NCBI GenBank assembly: GCA_947499125.1
Contig: CANMMP010000002.1
Span: forward strand, 496,001-560,000
Source: an uncultured Pontibacter sp.
Lineage (GTDB): Bacteria; Bacteroidota; Bacteroidia; Cytophagales; Hymenobacteraceae
Reading direction: 5' to 3'
DNA: 64,000 nt
The notes under the pieces were generated by a model. The model worked only from the letters and a program-made list of their open reading frames with translations, had not been told where the DNA came from and made no database searches. Position 1 is the first letter of the stretch. Each line of letters begins with the position of its first letter. This document shows, in pieces, positions 34,040-43,365 of this stretch. Made by a program: the position numbers and the translations under genes.

Positions 34040-36382
34040 ATGTTCCGTGTTCTATTCGCTGTTATAGCGTTTGTGTTAGTTAGTAGTACTGTTTTTGCAC
34101 AAAGTGCAGGCCGTATTGAAGGTCGTATTGTTTCAGAAAGAAATGAGCCGCTTTTAGGTATAAGTGTAGCGCTGGAAGGCACCACGCAGGGCACCACCAC
34201 CGATGAAGAAGGCAAGTATGTAATTAAGGCTGTAACACCTGGCACTTATACGCTGGTTGCTGCAGGAGTAGGCTACACAGCAATAAAGCGCGAGGTAGAA
34301 GTGGAAGCTGGTTCGTCAGTAACGGAATATTTCCTGTTGCCATCTTCATCAACAGCACTCAGCGAGGTAGTGGTAGCAACAAGCCGCAGCGGTGAGTTTG
34401 TGCAGCCAATTGGTTCTACAGCTACTAAAATGGAAGCTCCGTTAAAGTCTGTGCCACAGTCTGTGCAGATCATTTCGCGCCGCGCCATGGACCAGATGCA
34501 GGTTATCCGCCTTGATGATGCCATGCGCAATGTAAGTGGCGTAACTATGGAAACCGGCTTTGGTGGCCGTACCGATATTTTCCAGATCCGTGGATTCAGA
34601 ACAAGTACCGAAAGTATATTTAAGAACGGTTTCCGTAACAGCGTGCGTACCTTCCGCGAAACTGCCAACATACAGCAGATAGAAGTAATGAAAGGCCCGG
34701 CCTCTGTATTGTATGGTATCAGCGACCCGGGTGGTATGGTTAACATCACAACTAAAAAGCCGACAGCTTATACTTTCCACGATGTACAGTTAACGGCCAA
34801 CAGCTTTGGACAGTACCGACCGGCCATAGATTTTGGTGGTGCGCTTAACGAAAACAAATCGCTGAAGTATAGACTGAATGCCGTATTTGAAAATGGCGAC
34901 ACTTACCGTGATTTTGTAAGCACCAAGCGCTTTTTTGTAGCACCGGCTTTAACTTATGACTTCTCCGAAAGAACATCTTTAACTGTAGAAGCCGAGTACC
35001 TGGACCACGATCAGGCATCAGACAGAGGTATAGTTTCTTTTAATAAAGTGATAGCCGATGTGCCGACTAACCGCTCTATCGGCGAGCCAGATAATGTAGG
35101 CAGACACCAGAACCGTTTAGTACAGTATAACCTGCAGCACCGGTTTAACGATATTTTCAGCCTGCGTCACGCTTCTAACTTTACTTATTCATCCGAAGAG
35201 AGAAAGATAGTAGAAGTGGCCGGTGTGCTGAAGAACGACGATACCAACTCGAAGGTGACGCGTCGCATGCAGGACCAGTATAATTTTGAGCGCAACTTTG
35301 CTACTCAGAACGAACTATACGCTACCTTTAAAACAGGTTCGGCTTTCGAGCATAAAACAGTAGCAGGTGTTGAGTTTGCTAGATCGATGTTCGATATATG
35401 GTATAACCGTGGCAGCTACGACACGCTGGATATTTATAACCCGCAGTATAGCCGCCTGCCAAAGCCTGCTAAATTAGCTTTCGGCGACGACTACCGCGAC
35501 AACACGACCCTGACCGGTTTCTATGTGCAGGATTTCCTGTCTATCAGCCAGAAACTTAAAGTGCTGGTTGGTGCCCGCTTCGATATCTGGGATTTTAAAA
35601 ATGTAGACCAGGTTCTGGATAAAAAGACAAACACGTTCACTGCTGTAACTACAACGCAAAGCAATACTTCTTTCAACCCGCGTGCAGGTGTATTATATGA
35701 GGTGTATGGCCCGCTGTCAGTTTATGGTAACTGGTCAAAAGGTTTCCAGCCGGAAGTTGGCCGCACGAAAGAAGGCGAAACTTTTGAGCCAACTACATCA
35801 GATCTGTATGAGGCAGGTATAAAGTCAGGTTTGATGAATGACAGGATAAATGTGAAGGCGGCTTACTTTAACATTACCCGCCGCAACGTAGCTGTTACCG
35901 ACCCGACCGACAACGCTTATCAAATGCAAATTGGTAAAGTTAGAAGTGAGGGTTTTGAAGCTGACGTTACTGGCGAATTGCTAACTGGTTTGAATGTAAT
36001 TGCAACTTACAGCTACACCGATGCCCGCAGTATTGAGGATTCAGATGATAAAAAAGAAGACATCGCCTTCAGAGGAGTAAGCAAGCACAGCGGAAGCATG
36101 TGGGCAACCTACGAAATGCAGCAGGGCACTATGCGCGGCTTCGGTTTTGGCGCAGGCTTTACCAGCTTCGGCAACCGGCCAGTAGATGCCAACGACAGTT
36201 TCAGGTTACCAGGCTACACACGTTTCGATGCCAGCATTTTTTATGATAACCATACATACCATGCCGCTATCAACGTCCGGAATCTTACAAATGTGAAGTA
36301 CTACGACGGCTCGCAATCGGCAACAGCCATTATGCCGGGAGCGCCTGTTTCGGTACAAGGTACCATTGGAGTTCGGTTTTAA
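34040..36382 (+). CDS. TonB-dependent siderophore receptor
   Basis: A 780-residue outer-membrane transporter. A signal peptide (to about residue 20, VFAQS) is followed by a carboxypeptidase-regulatory-like domain (GRIEGRIVSERNEPLLGIS to about residue 105). Next come the plug domain (SVPQSVQIISRRAMDQMQ, DDAMRNVSGV, IEVMKGPASVLYGISDPGG) and a 22-strand barrel ending in VQGTIGVRF. The plug signature is of the ferric-siderophore (FhuE/FhuA-like) subfamily. It is followed by a PepSY membrane protein gene, a usual partner in siderophore iron release, and preceded by palindromic operators. Confidence 0.94.
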   Translation: MFRVLFAVIAFVLVSSTVFAQSAGRIEGRIVSERNEPLLGISVALEGTTQGTTTDEEGKYVIKAVTPGTYTLVAAGVGYTAIKREVEVEAGSSVTEYFLLPSSSTALSEVVVATSRSGEFVQPIGSTATKMEAPLKSVPQSVQIISRRAMDQMQVIRLDDAMRNVSGVTMETGFGGRTDIFQIRGFRTSTESIFKNGFRNSVRTFRETANIQQIEVMKGPASVLYGISDPGGMVNITTKKPTAYTFHDVQLTANSFGQYRPAIDFGGALNENKSLKYRLNAVFENGDTYRDFVSTKRFFVAPALTYDFSERTSLTVEAEYLDHDQASDRGIVSFNKVIADVPTNRSIGEPDNVGRHQNRLVQYNLQHRFNDIFSLRHASNFTYSSEERKIVEVAGVLKNDDTNSKVTRRMQDQYNFERNFATQNELYATFKTGSAFEHKTVAGVEFARSMFDIWYNRGSYDTLDIYNPQYSRLPKPAKLAFGDDYRDNTTLTGFYVQDFLSISQKLKVLVGARFDIWDFKNVDQVLDKKTNTFTAVTTTQSNTSFNPRAGVLYEVYGPLSVYGNWSKGFQPEVGRTKEGETFEPTTSDLYEAGIKSGLMNDRINVKAAYFNITRRNVAVTDPTDNAYQMQIGKVRSEGFEADVTGELLTGLNVIATYSYTDARSIEDSDDKKEDIAFRGVSKHSGSMWATYEMQQGTMRGFGFGAGFTSFGNRPVDANDSFRLPGYTRFDASIFYDNHTYHAAINVRNLTNVKYYDGSQSATAIMPGAPVSVQGTIGVRF

Positions 36383-36458
36383 TACCGGTAAACTATAGTT
36401 TTGCTAAAGATAAGGCGGCACAGCTTCGGTTGTGCCGCTCATCTGTTTATATCAACCC

Positions 36459-37574
36459 ATGAAAAAACTAACCCTGCAACTACATCTCTGGATTGGTCTG
36501 ACCACTGGTGCTATACTTTCTGTGGTTGGTATAACGGGGTCAATTTATGTTTATCAGCCAGAGCTTACAGCCGCTATCTACTCCGATCTTTACCAGAGTT
36601 CTGACCCAGGTGCACAGGTGGCTGAGGTTGAAACTATAGTTAAGAAAGCGGAAGAACAATTTAGTGCCCGTGTTACAAGCGTGTTTTTTCCGTTGCGCGA
36701 ACTCGAGAACTATATCTTTAAGATCGAAGGCAAAAAGGAGTTTGTGTTTTATGATGGGGTTACCGGTTTATACTTAGGCGAACTGGAAAAACGACGAGGT
36801 ATCCTGGATGATGTGCTAACTATACACCGGCAACTTACTTTAGGCGAAACAGGCTCCGTTATAACAGGTATCAGCTCGTTGTTGCTGGCTTTGGTACTGC
36901 TTTCGTCGGGCATTTACCTGTGGCTGCCAAGCAAAAAGAAGAAGCTACGAGATGGCTTTAAGTTTAAGAAAAATGCCAGCTTTAAGCGCCGAAATTATGA
37001 TGTGCATAAAATACTAGGCTTCTACTTTACCATTCCGCTTTTCCTGGTAAGTATAACAGGCGTATACTTTGCTTTCCCGAACGAAGTGCAGGCAGTGGCG
37101 GATGTTGTTACCCGTACCGAAGAACCTACTCCAGACCCGGCAACTATAAAATCCGAATACCAGGCTGGTGTTCCCGAGCTTACCATTTACGAGGCACTCG
37201 CTAAAATGGAAACCATGTACCCCGGCTACTATAAACGTAACCTGATAATGCCGAAAGACAGTGCGGACAGGGTATACTTTTCGGTGGTAAATGCCACAGC
37301 TATAGATGCCGGACCAGAGTACAGGCCACAGGTATACATCGACCAATATACAGGCGCTATACTTTACGCCTCGCAGCCACACCACGACCCGGTTAGCAGG
37401 CAGCTTACCCGCAACTGGTTTGTGCCTATACATTTCGGGGAGATAGGAGGGTGGTTTACGCGCATTTTATGGTTTGCAGCCGGCCTGATGCCAGCAGTAC
37501 TTTGGGTTAGCGGAATACTGATCTGGAGAGCACGCCATAAAAAGAAGCCCCAAAAATTAAAAGTAGTCAGATAG
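36459..37574 (+). CDS. PepSY-domain iron-uptake membrane protein
   Basis: A 371-residue inner-membrane protein of the PepSY-associated TM family, from the ATG at 36459 (upstream ATG at 36432 gives a poor N-terminus). The first helix (LHLWIGLTTGAILSVVGITG), the Tyr-rich periplasmic part, the second helix (SSLLLALVLLSSGIYLWLP), VHKILGFYFTIPLFLVSITG and the last helix near the C-terminus fit the family's four-helix plan. Family members next to siderophore receptors are thought to reduce or extract iron in the periplasm. The gap to the receptor gene is 76 bases; the pair is probably one operon. Confidence 0.88.
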   Translation: MKKLTLQLHLWIGLTTGAILSVVGITGSIYVYQPELTAAIYSDLYQSSDPGAQVAEVETIVKKAEEQFSARVTSVFFPLRELENYIFKIEGKKEFVFYDGVTGLYLGELEKRRGILDDVLTIHRQLTLGETGSVITGISSLLLALVLLSSGIYLWLPSKKKKLRDGFKFKKNASFKRRNYDVHKILGFYFTIPLFLVSITGVYFAFPNEVQAVADVVTRTEEPTPDPATIKSEYQAGVPELTIYEALAKMETMYPGYYKRNLIMPKDSADRVYFSVVNATAIDAGPEYRPQVYIDQYTGAILYASQPHHDPVSRQLTRNWFVPIHFGEIGGWFTRILWFAAGLMPAVLWVSGILIWRARHKKKPQKLKVVR

Positions 37575-37782
37575 GAGCCAGCACCTATATTTTAGTTCCA
37601 AAGTAGAGGATATTTGTGAACTTCGGGGCGCAAATACGTGTTGCTTTTGAATAGGTTGCAAAATCGTATTAAAAAATCGCGTTTTTAAAAAGGTACTATT
37701 TTGAAATAGTGATTTATAGTAAGATATTTGCGTTTATTAGTACGGCATGCTGGCCGAAACAGTATTTCTTTAATCTACTGTA

Positions 37783-38223
37783 ATGACGGAAACCAAACAA
37801 ATGCTTGATCTGATTCTACTTGTTGACGATGATGATACCACAAACTTCCTGAATAAGAGATTACTGGAAGATATGGGTGTGGCGAAGGAAATTGTAGTTG
37901 CACAAAACGGGAAGGATGCCATTAATTATTTGGAAGCTTCTTGCAGAGGAAACGAAGGTTCTGTTACCAAATGCCCTGATCTGATCTTTCTGGATATTAA
38001 AATGCCGGTGATGGATGGCTTTTCTTTTTTAGAGGAATACCAGCGCCGCAACCTCGATGAACAGGACCATGTGATCATTATGATGCTTACTTCTTCAGCT
38101 AGTTTCTATGACCTGGAACGCTTGAAGAATTATAAGAAAGTTAAAAAACATTACTCTAAAACACTTACCCGCCACGATGTGCAGGAAGTGCTGGATACGT
38201 TCTTTATAAACAAAAAGAATTAA
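37783..38223 (+). CDS. Single-domain response regulator
   Basis: A 146-residue CheY-like receiver with no output domain. The acidic pocket is LVDDDDTTN (about 13-21), the phosphoacceptor is Asp71 in IFLDIKMPVMDG, the Thr/Ser is in MMLTSSAS and the Lys in HYSKTLT. It is convergent with the stressosome operon and shares with it the long bidirectional terminator at 38236-38282; the last gene of that operon is a histidine kinase, so this receiver is the obvious candidate partner. The pairing is inference from position. Confidence 0.9.
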   Translation: MTETKQMLDLILLVDDDDTTNFLNKRLLEDMGVAKEIVVAQNGKDAINYLEASCRGNEGSVTKCPDLIFLDIKMPVMDGFSFLEEYQRRNLDEQDHVIIMMLTSSASFYDLERLKNYKKVKKHYSKTLTRHDVQEVLDTFFINKKN

Positions 38224-38235
38224 CCTGATCAACTT

Positions 38236-38282
38236 AAAAGTATAAAGCCCGCTATAGTTTTTATAGCGGGCTTTATACTTTT
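38236..38282. terminator. Bidirectional terminator, 21-bp perfect stem
   Basis: AAAAGTATAAAGCCCGCTAT A at 38236-38256 pairs with 38262-38282 without mismatch around a 5-base loop. It serves the response regulator on the plus strand and the stressosome operon on the minus strand. Confidence 0.9.
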
Positions 38283-38294
38283 ATAAGCTCTGTG

Positions 38295-39635
38295 TTAATC
38301 CGGAATTATTTCGGAGGCTGGCCAGGTAAATACAAATTTCGATCCCCGTCCTTCCGACTCAACCCATACTTCGCCGCCTTTGCCATTCACGATCTTCTTT
38401 ACGATAGACAAGCCAAGACCAGTGCCGTTAATGGCTGCGTTTTCGCCGGTCTCGTAAATGTTAAAGATAGATTTCCGCACTTCAGCCGGTATGCCCGGTC
38501 CGTTGTCTTCCACTTCAAAACGTATCCAGTCGCCGTCAACTTTATACTTTATACTTATAGTAGCATCTTCGCTAAGGTCCTGGTGTTTTATGGCATTGCC
38601 TACCAGGTTACTGAAAACCTGTTGCAGCAAAATTGTTTCTGTTTGTAAAGCCAGCTTTTCGGTAGGCAGGTTAACTTTTACATGGGCTGGTACGCGCACC
38701 AGATTAAGTATTTCAGGTAGCAGTTCAGGTAAGTGCACCGTCGATTTTTCGATATTACTACGGCCGGCCAGCGAGTAGGAGAGGATGTTCATGATAAAGT
38801 TATCCATCCTGTTTGTTTGCTGGTCCAGCATCGGGAACAGCATCCGGGCATCTTCTATAAGGCCCTTTTTCAGGCTATCTTCCAAGGCCTGCGATATTCC
38901 GTGTATGTTTTGCAGCGGAGCACGCAGGTCATGCGAAACGGTGTGGGCAAAAGCGTCCAGCTCGGCATTTATTTCCTGTAGACGGTTATTCTGCTCTTCG
39001 CGCTCGCGCAACAGTTGTTGTATGTCGTTATTTGATTGTTGCAGCTTATCATTCAGGCGGCTAATCTCTTTAAGTTGCTGTTGTGTCACCTCGTTTCGCT
39101 CACGCAGGTGTTCCAGCACTTCCAGCAACTGCATGTTCTGGCGCTTTATCTCAGCATATGGCGATACGCTGTCCATGTCGAACTCGTAAAGCCAGGCTTC
39201 GGCTATAGCTTTTGTAACAGGTGGGGCATTGTGCGGAATACGCTGGCGCAATGTAATGCGGGTACCTTTCTCGAAAGTGCTTTCCACATCAAAATAATCG
39301 ACCAGTTTGCGCGAATGTATAATGCCTGTGCCTTTTGAGTTGGAAGAACCTATACTTCGTTTCAGGTAATAATCTATGTCGCCAATGCCCCGGCCGCGGT
39401 CGGTAACTATAGCTTCGATGTATTTGGCGCCTTGCTCTTCAAAAATATTAAACTGGATGCTACCATTGCCCACATGCTCCACTACGTTACGGCATATCTC
39501 AGATACCGCAGTAGCAAATTTGGTCTGGTTACCGACAGTTATAGCGAGCTTTTCGGCTATCTGCTTTGCTCTTTTATAAGCCAGCACCACATCCAGTTCG
39601 TTGGTGATATTTATCCGGAGTAAGTTGCGCAACAT
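38295..39635 (-). CDS. Histidine kinase with RsbT-like N-terminal ATPase domain
   Basis: A 446-residue cytosolic kinase with two GHKL units. Residues 1-135 form an anti-sigma/RsbT-type ATPase domain (AVSEICRNVVEHVGNG as N-box, TDRGRGIGDIDYYL as G1, SSNSKGTGIIHSRKL as G2). A coiled coil (about 165-228) leads to a HisKA domain with His235 in HTVSHDLRAPL and a HATPase domain (LVGNAIKHQ, VEDNGPGIP, GTGLGLSIVKKIV). It is the last of five genes transcribed together with rsbR, rsbS and rsbT, 4 bases after the RsbT-X fusion stop. It probably converts a stressosome signal into phosphotransfer, perhaps to the receiver at 37783. Confidence 0.9.
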   Translation of the reverse strand: MLRNLLRINITNELDVVLAYKRAKQIAEKLAITVGNQTKFATAVSEICRNVVEHVGNGSIQFNIFEEQGAKYIEAIVTDRGRGIGDIDYYLKRSIGSSNSKGTGIIHSRKLVDYFDVESTFEKGTRITLRQRIPHNAPPVTKAIAEAWLYEFDMDSVSPYAEIKRQNMQLLEVLEHLRERNEVTQQQLKEISRLNDKLQQSNNDIQQLLREREEQNNRLQEINAELDAFAHTVSHDLRAPLQNIHGISQALEDSLKKGLIEDARMLFPMLDQQTNRMDNFIMNILSYSLAGRSNIEKSTVHLPELLPEILNLVRVPAHVKVNLPTEKLALQTETILLQQVFSNLVGNAIKHQDLSEDATISIKYKVDGDWIRFEVEDNGPGIPAEVRKSIFNIYETGENAAINGTGLGLSIVKKIVNGKGGEVWVESEGRGSKFVFTWPASEIIPD

Positions 39636-39639
39636 AACC

Positions 39640-40671
39640 TTAGCTTTTTTGTCGAACTACTACTACTAAGGTGTCGTCAGAGCCTCTTGTAAAATCCCGG
39701 TACAATACGGCAGCTATCAAGCTGGCATCATGGCGATGCAGGTGTGTATACTTACTTAGATCCCATCTCGACTTTATACCATCTGAGTGCAGGATCAGGA
39801 GTTTATCAGGGCCCCAGTCGAGAGTGTGGTTGTTAAGGCTGCCAGGTATGTTATGGCCAAGTATACCGTTGTAAGCAATTATACTTTTGCTCGATGCATT
39901 GGCAATAGATGGCCCGGTAAGTGTAAAAAGCCTGCCGGCAATGTTACCAATACCGCAATAACTAATGCGTTTCTGACTGTTGTTGATATGCACAATAGTA
40001 CCTACGGCACCGCGCGTTTTCCGGATAATGGAATGTATGTAGCGCAGGTTTACAGCAGGCTCTGAAGTTGGAGATTCGGAAAAAGCCGACACGGCTGCTG
40101 CACTGGCTTCCCGGGCACTGCTGCCATGGCCCAATCCATCCAAAGCGATAAGGTAACAGTTGCGGCCTTGCTCTAAAAACGTAAAGTTATCGCCACAATC
40201 AGTTTGGGCCGGCTTAGGTATAAGTAAAGCAGCTACATCAAAAGTGCTTGTTTTTGTAGGTGCAGAGAGATGGTCTTTATAAACCCGGGAAAGTATAGCT
40301 GTACCACAACCGGGCTGACTATAAATATCAAAATCATGTGACTGGCGCATAATAGCACCAAGGCCTTCGCCGGCAGTGCCCGAGGTGGATGAACCATCCT
40401 GGAGCATGCGGGCAAGGTCTTTAATTCCCGGCCCATTATCAAGGCAAATGATCTCGAGAGCGTTGCTGGGAGTATACTTTACCAGTAGCTCGCCACCTTC
40501 AGGAGAAAACTTTAGCAGGTTAGATGCCATTTCGGACACCACAATATTAATGTGACCTACTTCTGTTTCAGAAAAGCCTTTGCTTTCGGCCAGGCGTGTT
40601 ATATCTCTTTTAACAATATTAGCATAGCTTCTGTCGGCCAGGGGAAAGCGTTTGTATACTTTATCGTCCAT
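39640..40671 (-). CDS. RsbT-RsbX-type fusion: ATPase plus SpoIIE phosphatase
   Basis: A 343-residue protein. Residues 1-140 are an RsbT/RsbW-like ATPase domain (INIVVSEMASNLLKF, CLDNGPGIKDLARMLQDG, GEGLGAIMRQS). Residues about 150-343 are a PP2C/SpoIIE-type phosphatase (LIALDGLGHGSSAREASAAA, ILHSDGIKSRWDLS, GSDDTLVVVV), like RsbX, which resets phosphorylated RsbR/RsbS. It overlaps rsbT by 11 bases at its start, showing translational coupling. Fusions of this kind are known from stressosome modules outside Bacillus. It probably dephosphorylates the STAS proteins encoded upstream. Confidence 0.9.
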   Translation of the reverse strand: MDDKVYKRFPLADRSYANIVKRDITRLAESKGFSETEVGHINIVVSEMASNLLKFSPEGGELLVKYTPSNALEIICLDNGPGIKDLARMLQDGSSTSGTAGEGLGAIMRQSHDFDIYSQPGCGTAILSRVYKDHLSAPTKTSTFDVAALLIPKPAQTDCGDNFTFLEQGRNCYLIALDGLGHGSSAREASAAAVSAFSESPTSEPAVNLRYIHSIIRKTRGAVGTIVHINNSQKRISYCGIGNIAGRLFTLTGPSIANASSKSIIAYNGILGHNIPGSLNNHTLDWGPDKLLILHSDGIKSRWDLSKYTHLHRHDASLIAAVLYRDFTRGSDDTLVVVVRQKS

Positions 40672-41074
40672 TCTTCCAGTGTGTAACCGTAACAGTTGTT
40701 CCTTGCCCCACTACACTTTTAATATCGAATTCGTTTACTAACCTTTTTGCGCCAGGCAGCCCCAGCCCCAGGCTTCGGCCCGTAGAGAAACCATCCTGCA
40801 TAGCCTGTGGAATATTCTCTATACCCGGCCCATTATCGGCAAAGGTCAGCCTGATGCCCGACTGACCGGTTTTGCTTATAACTTCAAGGGTTATTTTTCC
40901 GCCGCTGGCGTATTTTAACATGTTCCGGACAAGCTCGCTGGCTGCTGTAATAAGTTTGGTCTGGTTTACCAGGCTCATACCTATTTTAGTAGCCAGTTCA
41001 CGTACCCGGTTCCGAAATGGTACAACATCTTGTTCGCGCACGATTTGCATCGTGTCTTTAGTCATTGTAATCAT
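40661..41074 (-). CDS. rsbT: Switch protein kinase RsbT
   Basis: A 137-residue serine/threonine kinase of the GHKL type that phosphorylates RsbR and RsbS in the stressosome and is released to act on a downstream partner. Motifs are ITAASELVRNMLKYASGG (N-box), TFADNGPGIENIPQAMQDG (G1) and TGRSLGLGLPGAKRLVNEF (G2). Length is standard. It overlaps rsbS by 17 bases and the fusion gene by 11 bases. No rsbU, rsbV, rsbW or sigma gene follows; the output instead appears to be the two GHKL proteins downstream. Confidence 0.93.
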   Translation of the reverse strand: MITMTKDTMQIVREQDVVPFRNRVRELATKIGMSLVNQTKLITAASELVRNMLKYASGGKITLEVISKTGQSGIRLTFADNGPGIENIPQAMQDGFSTGRSLGLGLPGAKRLVNEFDIKSVVGQGTTVTVTHWKNGR

Positions 41075-41474
41075 CCGGCTCCTCTGTGTCTTCCTGGTTG
41101 TTTTGTTCGTCTGTTAACAGATCTGATTTATCGTATAGTAGATCCATGCCTTTTTCGACATTAAGTGCTGTGTGCACTCCCTGCAGGGTAAGGCCCAGTT
41201 CTACAAGCGTAATGGCCACGGCAGGCTGCATGCCCACCACTACCGTTTCAGCATCCATAATACGCGACATAGAGGCGATGTTGCCTAAAATGCGGCCCAT
41301 AAATGAGTCAACTATATTTACTGCTGAAATATCGATAAGAACCCCCCGCGCGCCTGTTTTGCTAACCATATTTATAAGGTCATTTTCGAGGCTTAGCGCT
41401 AACCGGTCATATAAATCCACCTGGATCGTTACCAGCAGGAAGGGCCCCATTTTTAAAATCGGAATCCTATCCAT
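41058..41474 (-). CDS. rsbS: Stressosome STAS protein RsbS
   Basis: A 138-residue STAS-domain protein. The phosphorylation loop VLIDISAVNIVDSFMGRILG places Ser57 at the position used in RsbS for phosphorylation by RsbT. The single STAS domain occupies almost the whole protein; the acidic tail (NNQEDTEEPDDYND) is an addition. In the stressosome it forms the core scaffold with RsbR. It sits 3 bases after rsbR and overlaps rsbT by 17 bases. Confidence 0.93.
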   Translation of the reverse strand: MDRIPILKMGPFLLVTIQVDLYDRLALSLENDLINMVSKTGARGVLIDISAVNIVDSFMGRILGNIASMSRIMDAETVVVGMQPAVAITLVELGLTLQGVHTALNVEKGMDLLYDKSDLLTDEQNNQEDTEEPDDYND

Positions 41475-41477
41475 GGT

Positions 41478-42362
41478 TTATCTGATCAGTCTTGAGTTTT
41501 GTATATTACCTGTATTTTTCTTTTTAACCTCCAGGCTCAGCATAGTGAAGGCCAGTTGAAGGGCGCTTGCCAGCGATGCTTTTGTTTTGATGCTGGACAG
41601 GTCGATACCTAAATGCACAATGGTCTGCGCTATTTCAGCACGGATACCGCTTATAATACATTCAGCTCCCATCAGGCGGGTAGCACTTACTGTTTTAATA
41701 AGGTGCTGCGCAACAAGCGAGTCTACAGCAGGCACTCCCGAAATATCAAGTATAGCTATGTTGCTGCCAGTGTTCACGATCTCCTGCAGCAGGTTTTCCA
41801 TCACGATCTGGGTGCGCTGGCTATCAAGGGTACCTATAATAGGCAGGGCCAGTATGCCGTCCCAAACACGGATAACCGGAGTAGAGATTTCGTTTATTTC
41901 GTCGGTCTGGCGAAGTATAACTTCTTCACGACCTTTTAAATATGTTTCAAAAGTCAGGATGCTCAGGTTATCGAGCAATTTGTTTGTCATCTGGATCTCA
42001 GTGAACAGAAGCTCAGGCTGATCTTTGTGCTCTTTTATCATCACCTCTATGATGGCCTGCTTCAGGCTCAGAACGTACATGGTAACCTCGCGGGGAGAGA
42101 ATCCCTGGCGTGCTCTTGTGATCGAGATATCATTCAGCACATCATTTACAAGGTCGTACTCAGATGAGTAAACATTATCGAAATTGCCCTTTTCGGTGGC
42201 TGTTATAATGCCGTTTAATAATTCTTCTGACTGGCGGCGAAGATCGTCGTTCGAGATAAGATCATCACGTAGCGCTTCATCTGCCAACTGGTGTTTCATC
42301 CAGGATTCCAGAATGGTTTTCTTTTGTTTTTTGAGCAATTGCGCTGTTTGTTTTGTGTTCAT
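41478..42362 (-). CDS. rsbR: Stressosome sensor RsbR
   Basis: A 294-residue sensor of the stressosome. Residues 1-155 form the helical N-terminal sensory domain (globin-like in B. subtilis RsbR, here closer to the RsbRD type). Residues about 160-280 form a STAS domain: ISTPVIRVWDGILALPIIGTLDSQRTQ contains Thr residues at both positions phosphorylated in RsbR homologues, and AILDISGVPAVDS follows. It is the first gene of the operon; the 200-base gap upstream (42363-42561) has no visible gene. What it senses cannot be read. Confidence 0.9.
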   Translation of the reverse strand: MNTKQTAQLLKKQKKTILESWMKHQLADEALRDDLISNDDLRRQSEELLNGIITATEKGNFDNVYSSEYDLVNDVLNDISITRARQGFSPREVTMYVLSLKQAIIEVMIKEHKDQPELLFTEIQMTNKLLDNLSILTFETYLKGREEVILRQTDEINEISTPVIRVWDGILALPIIGTLDSQRTQIVMENLLQEIVNTGSNIAILDISGVPAVDSLVAQHLIKTVSATRLMGAECIISGIRAEIAQTIVHLGIDLSSIKTKASLASALQLAFTMLSLEVKKKNTGNIQNSRLIR

Positions 42363-42561
42363 TAGACTTTCTATGCTTATATGTGGCTGTGAACTATATA
42401 TCCACGAATATACATGTATTAATTTATAGTAGCCTCAGATATTTGGATCAGGTCAAGCTACCACCGATGCATACGCGTATCCGGAAACTCAGTTATTAGG
42501 TTTTGAAATTCAGTTTAAAGAAACCAGGTTTGGTAATGGGTTAAGTGATCTTAATACAGGA

Positions 42562-42987
42562 TTATTTGTTTTGCAAACTATGGTCGATGCCATAACGTCC
42601 GCTCCCTTTTATCAGCAGAAACAAACTACCCAGCAACATCGACCAGTCTGTGCGGCTGGCATGGAGCATTTCCCAGATGCCATCGTTAGATAGTATTTCG
42701 ATCTTGGTAGTGAAAAGGGCTACCAGCATAATGATGAGCAACGGTATACTTGCCAGGCGGGTAAACAAACCCAAAAGCACCAATGCGCCGCAAATAACTT
42801 CGAATGAGCCAACAAATGTTCCTAAAAATTCGGGAGCGGGTAAACCTATCTTCTCAAAACGCCCGGCACCACGGTCATCCGGGAATAGGAACTTTTGGAT
42901 ACCTTCTGAAAGGAAAACTACACCAACTATAAGCCTGATAAGAATAGTTGTTTTGGCATCGTCGGTGCGTAGAATTTTTTGCAGCAT
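42562..42987 (-). CDS. DoxX family membrane protein
   Basis: A 141-residue inner-membrane protein with four hydrophobic segments and the DoxX signatures RLIVGVVFLSEGIQKFLFP near the N-terminus, LGTFVGSFEVICGALVLLGL, and RLASIPLLIIMLVALFTTKI. DoxX proteins have been linked to redox and thiosulfate-related membrane processes, but the role here is unknown. It is a single gene between the stressosome operon and tRNA-Arg. Confidence 0.85.
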   Translation of the reverse strand: MLQKILRTDDAKTTILIRLIVGVVFLSEGIQKFLFPDDRGAGRFEKIGLPAPEFLGTFVGSFEVICGALVLLGLFTRLASIPLLIIMLVALFTTKIEILSNDGIWEMLHASRTDWSMLLGSLFLLIKGSGRYGIDHSLQNK

Positions 42988-43112
42988 ACCTATAGGTTGG
43001 TTAGTTGTAAGTATAAACAGCTTTGTAACAGGACTAACTTAAGCAGAAACAGCAAGGTAGTAAAACAAAAAAGCCCTGCAAGACAAAACTTACAAGGCTT
43101 TTATACTTTAAG

Positions 43113-43186
43113 TGCACCCGAGAGGATTCGAACCCCTAACCCTCGGAGCCGAAATCCGATATTCTATCCAATTGAACTACGGGTGC
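43113..43186 (-). tRNA. tRNA-Arg (anticodon TCG)
   Basis: Minus-strand cloverleaf: acceptor GCACCCG/CGGGTGC with discriminator A, anticodon stem TCGGA/TCCGA with loop TTTCGGC (anticodon TCG), and T arm GGGGTTCGAATCCTC. CCA is not encoded. The plus-strand frame over it is an antisense artefact. Confidence 0.95.
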
Positions 43187-43197
43187 TGGTAGTGGTG

Positions 43198-43227
43198 CAA
43201 AAATAGGAACTATGCCGATAATATCAA
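43198..43227 (-). promoter_or_regulatory. Promoter of tRNA-Arg
   Basis: Minus-strand TTG (complement of 43225-43227), exactly 19 bases, then TATTTTTG (complement of 43198-43205): an ideal Bacteroidota promoter, 11 bases before the tRNA. Confidence 0.8.
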
Positions 43228-43365
43228 CCATTCTACTGAAAAATGTACTTTATAGTTTATAGTTGGCAGCAACTTGCTGGCTTATAGTTATACGCAGTAA
43301 AACATTACTTTAGAAACTGCGGTTAATTATACCTGGAGACAAACTATAAACACAAGTATAGAACT

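Noticed and set aside
42979..43206. Plus-strand frame over tRNA-Arg
   Set aside because: Its RIRTPNPRSRNPIFYPIELR text is the classic antisense translation of a tRNA.
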